From assembly GCA_002989075.1 (NCBI GenBank), contig PSQN01000007.1:62001-126000 (forward strand): a stretch of DNA of 64,000 nt. Direction: 5' to 3'. The stretch comes from Arthonia radiata. Lineage: Eukaryota > Ascomycota > Arthoniomycetes > Arthoniales > Arthoniaceae. A program made the translations under genes and the position numbers. Below are positions 59,947-64,000 of the stretch, in pieces. Position 1 is the stretch's first letter. Every line of letters starts with the position of its first letter. The notes under the pieces were generated by a model. The model was given only the letters and a program-made list of their open reading frames with translations, was not told the DNA's origin and searched no databases.

Positions 59947-61662
59947 TCAGGTCGTAGACGTCGTCAACGAGCGACGTGCTCCACTCTCGGCATTTTGGGC
60001 CCCGGGGCTGACAGTGGCCATGGCAAGGTTGCGATTGTGCTCAGCTTGCTCTTCGGCTTCTTGCTCGAGTCTTGGGAGGTCCTTCTGGGTCTTGATGGGT
60101 GTCTCGCCAGCTTTGAGTCCTGGCCAGTCACCCTGAGCGAGAAACTCGACGCCAGGGAGGCTGCTATGGTGTTTTGGATGCTCCGCGGAGAAGCGATCCA
60201 TGAGTTCCACACACCTGCGGACCTGCTCAGTGGTCTTGTGAGAGCCTGTGAGACCCTCCTGTTCAAGACTGATGGCAAAGCGTACCACATCGCGATCTAG
60301 CTTGGCGACGCGGCGCGGTTTCATGTTTGAGGGGCTGACGGATTGGCCACTGTTGGAGACCGAGCCTTCATCTTCATCGCTATCCGTGGAGCATCTCTGG
60401 ACATGCTTGCCTTTACAAGGGTTCTTGTGTGGTCGGCTCTCGTCGACTGCGTCATCTACGAAAGCACTATCAGTCCTTCGAGTTCGTCCGCGTGTCTCCC
60501 TCATCGACTTACTCAGCTGCTTGTTGAAGCCAATCTTCCAGTCACGGTGGCCTTCATATTTCTCGCAATTGACGAGGGCGACCTTAATGAGCTTGGCCTG
60601 AAGCTGTGACATGTAGACATCTGCCTGGTTCTTGCGACGATAGGAGTGTTGCTGGTAGCACTTGCGGCAAGGCGTCGGCATAATGTCAGGCGGCATGAGC
60701 TTCGTCTCGTTTTTGTTGCGGCCGAAGAACTGTGAGATGACCTTGCGGCCGGGCACTTGAGCTTTGCCGTCTGCCAATGAGTTCTTGCATCTCGCAAAGA
60801 AACAGGCATAATCTTGAACCACCTCCTGTGATTTGACCTTTTTCGGAGGTGGCGGTGTCATACCGTCGACTGGGCCGTCATCGCTGCGCTCACGCTTTGG
60901 AGTAGCCATTGGCGCAAAGGAGTAAGGACGGTACGATTGCGAGTGCTGAAATGAAGGCACTGGAACTCGATGTTGCTGTGAAGGCGAGCCCAGGGTTGAA
61001 TGGGCTAGATGAGGCTGCTGCGGTGGATAGAAGTCCGTGGTTTGATAGCTCACGATACACTGTGGGTGTGGAGGATAAAACGATTGCTGGCTGGAATAAT
61101 GATGGGGGTAGCGCTGTGATGGATGCAAGGCGTTGCCTGACGGATAATGCGAGTTGTTGTTCGGCTGGTCGGAAGTTGAAGACCGTGTTGCATGGGACGA
61201 CGCAGGACTAGGGTTAAATACGCTTGCACTTGAAGGCGTTTGCAAAGCGCCACTTGTGGATGTTTGCGGTTCCAAGGTGGAAAGTGAAGCCGAAGAGCGT
61301 GAACTGTCGGACATGCGCCGCAAACCGTCGATTGCCTCCCACTCATCTGCACTTCGTACCACTGGGCTGTATTGCTGCACCGGAGCGAGTTGTTGCTGAA
61401 CATTGTTGTGTCCGTTGTAAACATGTGATGGCCAAACATAATGGGTGCCGCCTTGGCTCATACGACCAATGTCACGTGGAGCATGATAACTTTCGCGGTG
61501 TCCTGGCGGTGAACACGCCTGTTGCACATTGTCAGATGTCGACATGAAGGGATTGTGCGCTGGGCTACCTACCTGTCGGTCACAGTCGGGCATGGCCGTC
61601 TCGATCCGGTGTAAGGGAGGTAACCGACGATGGTGATCACCGTAGCGTTGCCGTTCAGACAT
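59947..61662 (-). CDS. Conserved fungal protein with Cys-containing central domain (ORP1-like)
   Basis: Single exon, 571 aa. The first 260 residues are His/Gln/Ser-rich and disordered. The central block from about 285 is the only ordered part: VVQDYACFFARCKNSLADG, VISQFFGRNKNETKLMP, DIMPTPCRKCYQQHSYRRK, then LQAKLIKVALVNCEKYEGH. It has the look of a small Cys-containing nucleic-acid or protein-binding fold seen in many filamentous ascomycetes; I recall similar proteins labelled ORP1-like, but no function is established in my memory. A nuclear location is plausible from basic patches (PKRERSDDG, PPPPKKVK). Its C-terminal helix (LPRLEQEAEEQAEHN) may be a coiled coil. Confidence 0.75.
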   Translation of the reverse strand: MSERQRYGDHHRRLPPLHRIETAMPDCDRQVGSPAHNPFMSTSDNVQQACSPPGHRESYHAPRDIGRMSQGGTHYVWPSHVYNGHNNVQQQLAPVQQYSPVVRSADEWEAIDGLRRMSDSSRSSASLSTLEPQTSTSGALQTPSSASVFNPSPASSHATRSSTSDQPNNNSHYPSGNALHPSQRYPHHYSSQQSFYPPHPQCIVSYQTTDFYPPQQPHLAHSTLGSPSQQHRVPVPSFQHSQSYRPYSFAPMATPKRERSDDGPVDGMTPPPPKKVKSQEVVQDYACFFARCKNSLADGKAQVPGRKVISQFFGRNKNETKLMPPDIMPTPCRKCYQQHSYRRKNQADVYMSQLQAKLIKVALVNCEKYEGHRDWKIGFNKQLSKSMRETRGRTRRTDSAFVDDAVDESRPHKNPCKGKHVQRCSTDSDEDEGSVSNSGQSVSPSNMKPRRVAKLDRDVVRFAISLEQEGLTGSHKTTEQVRRCVELMDRFSAEHPKHHSSLPGVEFLAQGDWPGLKAGETPIKTQKDLPRLEQEAEEQAEHNRNLAMATVSPGAQNAESGARRSLTTSTT

Positions 61663-62642
61663 CTTGCTCGCCTTTCTTTCTGATGTTTCAGCGCACAGTG
61701 AATGTTGACAAGAGATTAGGGTGTCTGCAGGGTGACGATCGCAAGTTGAAGAGGATAGTAGGCAGATGGAAATTGAAGATGGAATTGTGTACTCGAAGAC
61801 AAGTCTGAAGAACGAAAGACGGCAGCCCTAATGATGAATGTAACGCGATCAGTATGCTCTGACACTGAGTCGCTGTTGAGGCGCGTTTCTGGTTGGGTTA
61901 CTGCGGTCACTGTGATGTCACTTTTTTCAAAAGCATCAGTGGCGATGGTGTGGCCTCCGTCTAATTCTGTTGGGATGAATGCAGATGTCGAAACCAAATA
62001 AGAATGTCGCAACGGAAGCAGTCAGAGCATGATTTGATCAAATTATAGTGCCGCGAGACCCAAAAGAACAAGCTGGACAACACGATTTAAACTCTGCTGC
62101 ACCTATGGCGAATGCGCCTACCCTCACATCATCTCCATTCGTTGATGCGGCAAGTCCGACTTGCCACGCTCTTGTTACAGTTGCAAGAGGACTTCGCATA
62201 TGGATGCAGCATCATCGCAGCGTCAACAACTCCTAGTCAATCCAAGGTACTCTTGCGACTTTTATCATGCTGTTCGCAAAGGTCAGCGCTAAATGAGGCG
62301 CTTGAGAAGAGGATTCTGCCTCGCAACAGAATGATAATACCTGTCTCGCAATGAAATGACGAGACATGCTGGATCTGTTAATCCATTTAGGGTGAATGAG
62401 TTTGTGTCAGCGCATCTACGTCTTCTCCAAGCCGAGGAGAGGATGCGCAAGGATCGTACTCGACCTTTTTCGGGACACTAGCTTGGCGTCTCCAGATAAA
62501 GTTGGGATTGAAAAGAAGCTCGTGATACGCTCGGATGGCTCTTCGCGCGCATGGAGCGCCTCATCAAAGTGCCCGTCACGGGCAACGCACTGGCCGAAAA
62601 CAATTCAGACGCGTGGTGGCCCCTGCAGACGTCTTCACCCAT
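61663..62642. other. Upstream region of the ORP1-like gene
   Basis: About 1 kb without a supported gene; contains its promoter and the 3' flank of the DUF3253 gene. Confidence 0.4.
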
Positions 62643-62963
62643 CTAGTTGCGCACCTGTCGTACGCGTATAGGCCCTTTGAGGTCAGCTACATTGACATCA
62701 TCATCAACCACTTGTCCACGCTGAAGGACTTCAAGCTGGCCACCACGCCTGAGGCTCTCAATGTGCTCACGCAATAGCTCCATCGCGTCGCGCCAATCCG
62801 CTACATTCAAAGCGTTGAGATCGTCGACAGATAGGCGTCGCGCGACTTCTGACGGACACGCGGTCTTCGGGTAGGGTCTGGAAGTGAGAAGTTCCATAAG
62901 ACGATCCGGAAGCACGGGATCTGCCAGCCGGACCGCTGGCTCATCAGTTGAATCGATAGCCAT
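62643..62963 (-). CDS. DUF3253 small winged-helix-like protein
   Basis: Single exon, 106 aa from the ATG at 62963. The family pattern is complete: LMELLTSRPYPKTACPSEVA, WRDAMELLREHIESLRRGG, LEVLQRGQVVD and a final LKGPIRVRQ. DUF3253 proteins are common in bacteria and fungi and are predicted to have a small winged-helix fold; their function is unknown. A bacterial origin by transfer has to be considered, but the family is widespread in ascomycetes. Confidence 0.85.
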   Translation of the reverse strand: MAIDSTDEPAVRLADPVLPDRLMELLTSRPYPKTACPSEVARRLSVDDLNALNVADWRDAMELLREHIESLRRGGQLEVLQRGQVVDDDVNVADLKGPIRVRQVRN

Positions 62964-63272
62964 TATGTATTCGTTGACGATCGCGTTGTAGTCACCATGC
63001 AATCATGCGGTCGACATTGCTGACCCAAGTGGTGAAGATGGGATCGGTAGCAAGGAGAGCCCGGTAAGAAGTGACGCCAACTTGTCCAGACACATTGGCA
63101 TCGCGCTAAGCCCTAGGAGGAGAGCTGGGGTGGCATCTGCAAAAGCTCACACGACGAACGTGGATGAATTGAACAGCAACAGATGGGTCCCTGAAACGAG
63201 TTTCATCCGTCGTGCCTTTACTACGTTGCCCGCGACGTATTCACTCCCCTGCGCTGAGCACAACTCCACACA

Positions 63273-64000
63273 ATGATCAAGCTTGGCTTGCTTCTAACTT
63301 TGGCTCTGTGTTTCTTCTCACAGCTTGCCATAGCCTTGAAATTCGACATCCAAGCCCATCCAGGCCATGAGTCCGCTGCTAAGGAGCGATGTATTCGCAA
63401 CTTTGTCGCGAAGGACACTTTGGTCGTGGTGACGGCGACTGTGAGCGGTTCGAAAGGCGATGGACAGGTACTCAACATGCACGTGAGTGTCGACCTGATC
63501 CAGGATCTCCACTGAATATCGAAGCTAAGCGGAGGATCCAGATCAAAGACGCTGTGGGGAATGACTATGGTCGTCCAAGAGATGTGGTTGGCGAAAGCAG
63601 ATCAGCCTTTACATCTCATGCAGACGCCGCCTTCGATGTCTGCTTTGAAAACATTTTACAGACCAGTAAGCGGATTGCCCTCGCGGTACAAAGCACCTCC
63701 TAACGCAAGCACACGCAGATGCATACGGTGGCACTCCAACACGGCATGTGGAACTCGATATCGACATTGGCGCGGACGCCAAAGACTGGAGCGCGATACA
63801 GGCAGGCGAGAGGCTGAAGCCCACAGAAGCGGAGCTGCGACGAATAGAAGAAGTTGTTGGGGAAGTCGTCAAAGAGATGGACTACCTCCGAGAACGGGAG
63901 CAAAAGCTTCGAGATACGAACGAGAGTACGAATGATCGCGTCAAATGGTTCGCACTCGGCACAATGGCGACCTTGATCGGTCTTGGAGCATGGCAGGTCG
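63273..64000 (+). CDS. ERV25: p24 cargo receptor Erv25 (partial, runs off the window)
   Basis: Exons 63273-63482, 63542-63665 and 63719 to beyond 64000. Signal peptide [21 protein letters not shown], then the GOLD domain ([59 protein letters not shown]) with its conserved Cys pair. A coiled coil ([34 protein letters not shown]) and the start of the membrane span ([18 protein letters not shown]) follow. The cytosolic tail with COPII/COPI signals lies outside. It cycles between ER and Golgi in a heteromeric p24 complex. Phases of both introns agree; the second has a CCTAAC branch. Confidence 0.93.

Overview
The window looks like a filamentous ascomycete (Pezizomycotina) chromosome segment. Genes carry many short introns (about 50-160 nt) with GTANGT-type donors and CTAAC/CTGAC branch sites. 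They include Pezizomycotina signatures: the conidiation regulator WetA, the HOG-pathway anchor Opy2, an Slt2-type cell-wall MAP kinase, a secreted proteinase K-like subtilase and an S10 carboxypeptidase. A Dothideomycete is my best guess, but that is inference.

Layout. 1-2.6 kb is an AT-rich, RIP-like fossil of a Ty1/Copia retrotransposon. 2.7-5.5 kb holds TFIID subunit TAF8 and the recombination protein XRCC2. 6.4-18.3 kb holds secreted hydrolases (S10 carboxypeptidase, S8 subtilase, a 1041-aa GH106-like protein) around the MAP kinase SLT2. 19.5-31.0 kb is an accessory block with no recognised housekeeping gene. It contains eleven small, divergent, co-oriented genes of one family that I do not recognise, plus two non-autonomous DNA transposons with clean target duplications. 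33.4-53 kb returns to ordinary genes: wetA, SDH5, a membrane-anchored hypothetical, OPY2, PRP24, RPS13, a PhyH dioxygenase and mitochondrial uL22m. A Ser-rich coiled-coil hypothetical follows at 52.9-54.2 kb. 54.2-59.9 kb is gene-poor. The end carries an LxxxCR-type conserved fungal protein, a DUF3253 protein and the start of the p24 cargo receptor ERV25, which runs off the window.

The most interesting item is the 19.9-31.0 kb array. Eleven minus-strand paralogues share three motifs in order: C-x-F-G near the N-terminus, then about 40-50 residues later C-x-x-C-x-F-A-x-V or a variant, then a hydrophobic-x-F-Y motif about 10-25 residues before a C-terminal Trp. Four neighbouring copies share one phase-2 intron. 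A hAT-type MITE sits in the 3' end of the first copy and supplies its stop codon, and a Mutator-type MITE sits between copies 6 and 7. The array has the look of a locally duplicated, fast-diverging lineage-specific family.

Other points: the XRCC2 P-loop has lost its GKT/S signature; the carboxypeptidase has a GC-AG intron; SLT2 has an 11-nt microexon; four CATTCC (AbaA-type) sites lie within 130 bp upstream of wetA. All exon joins were made by eye from splice signals, reading phase and protein similarity.
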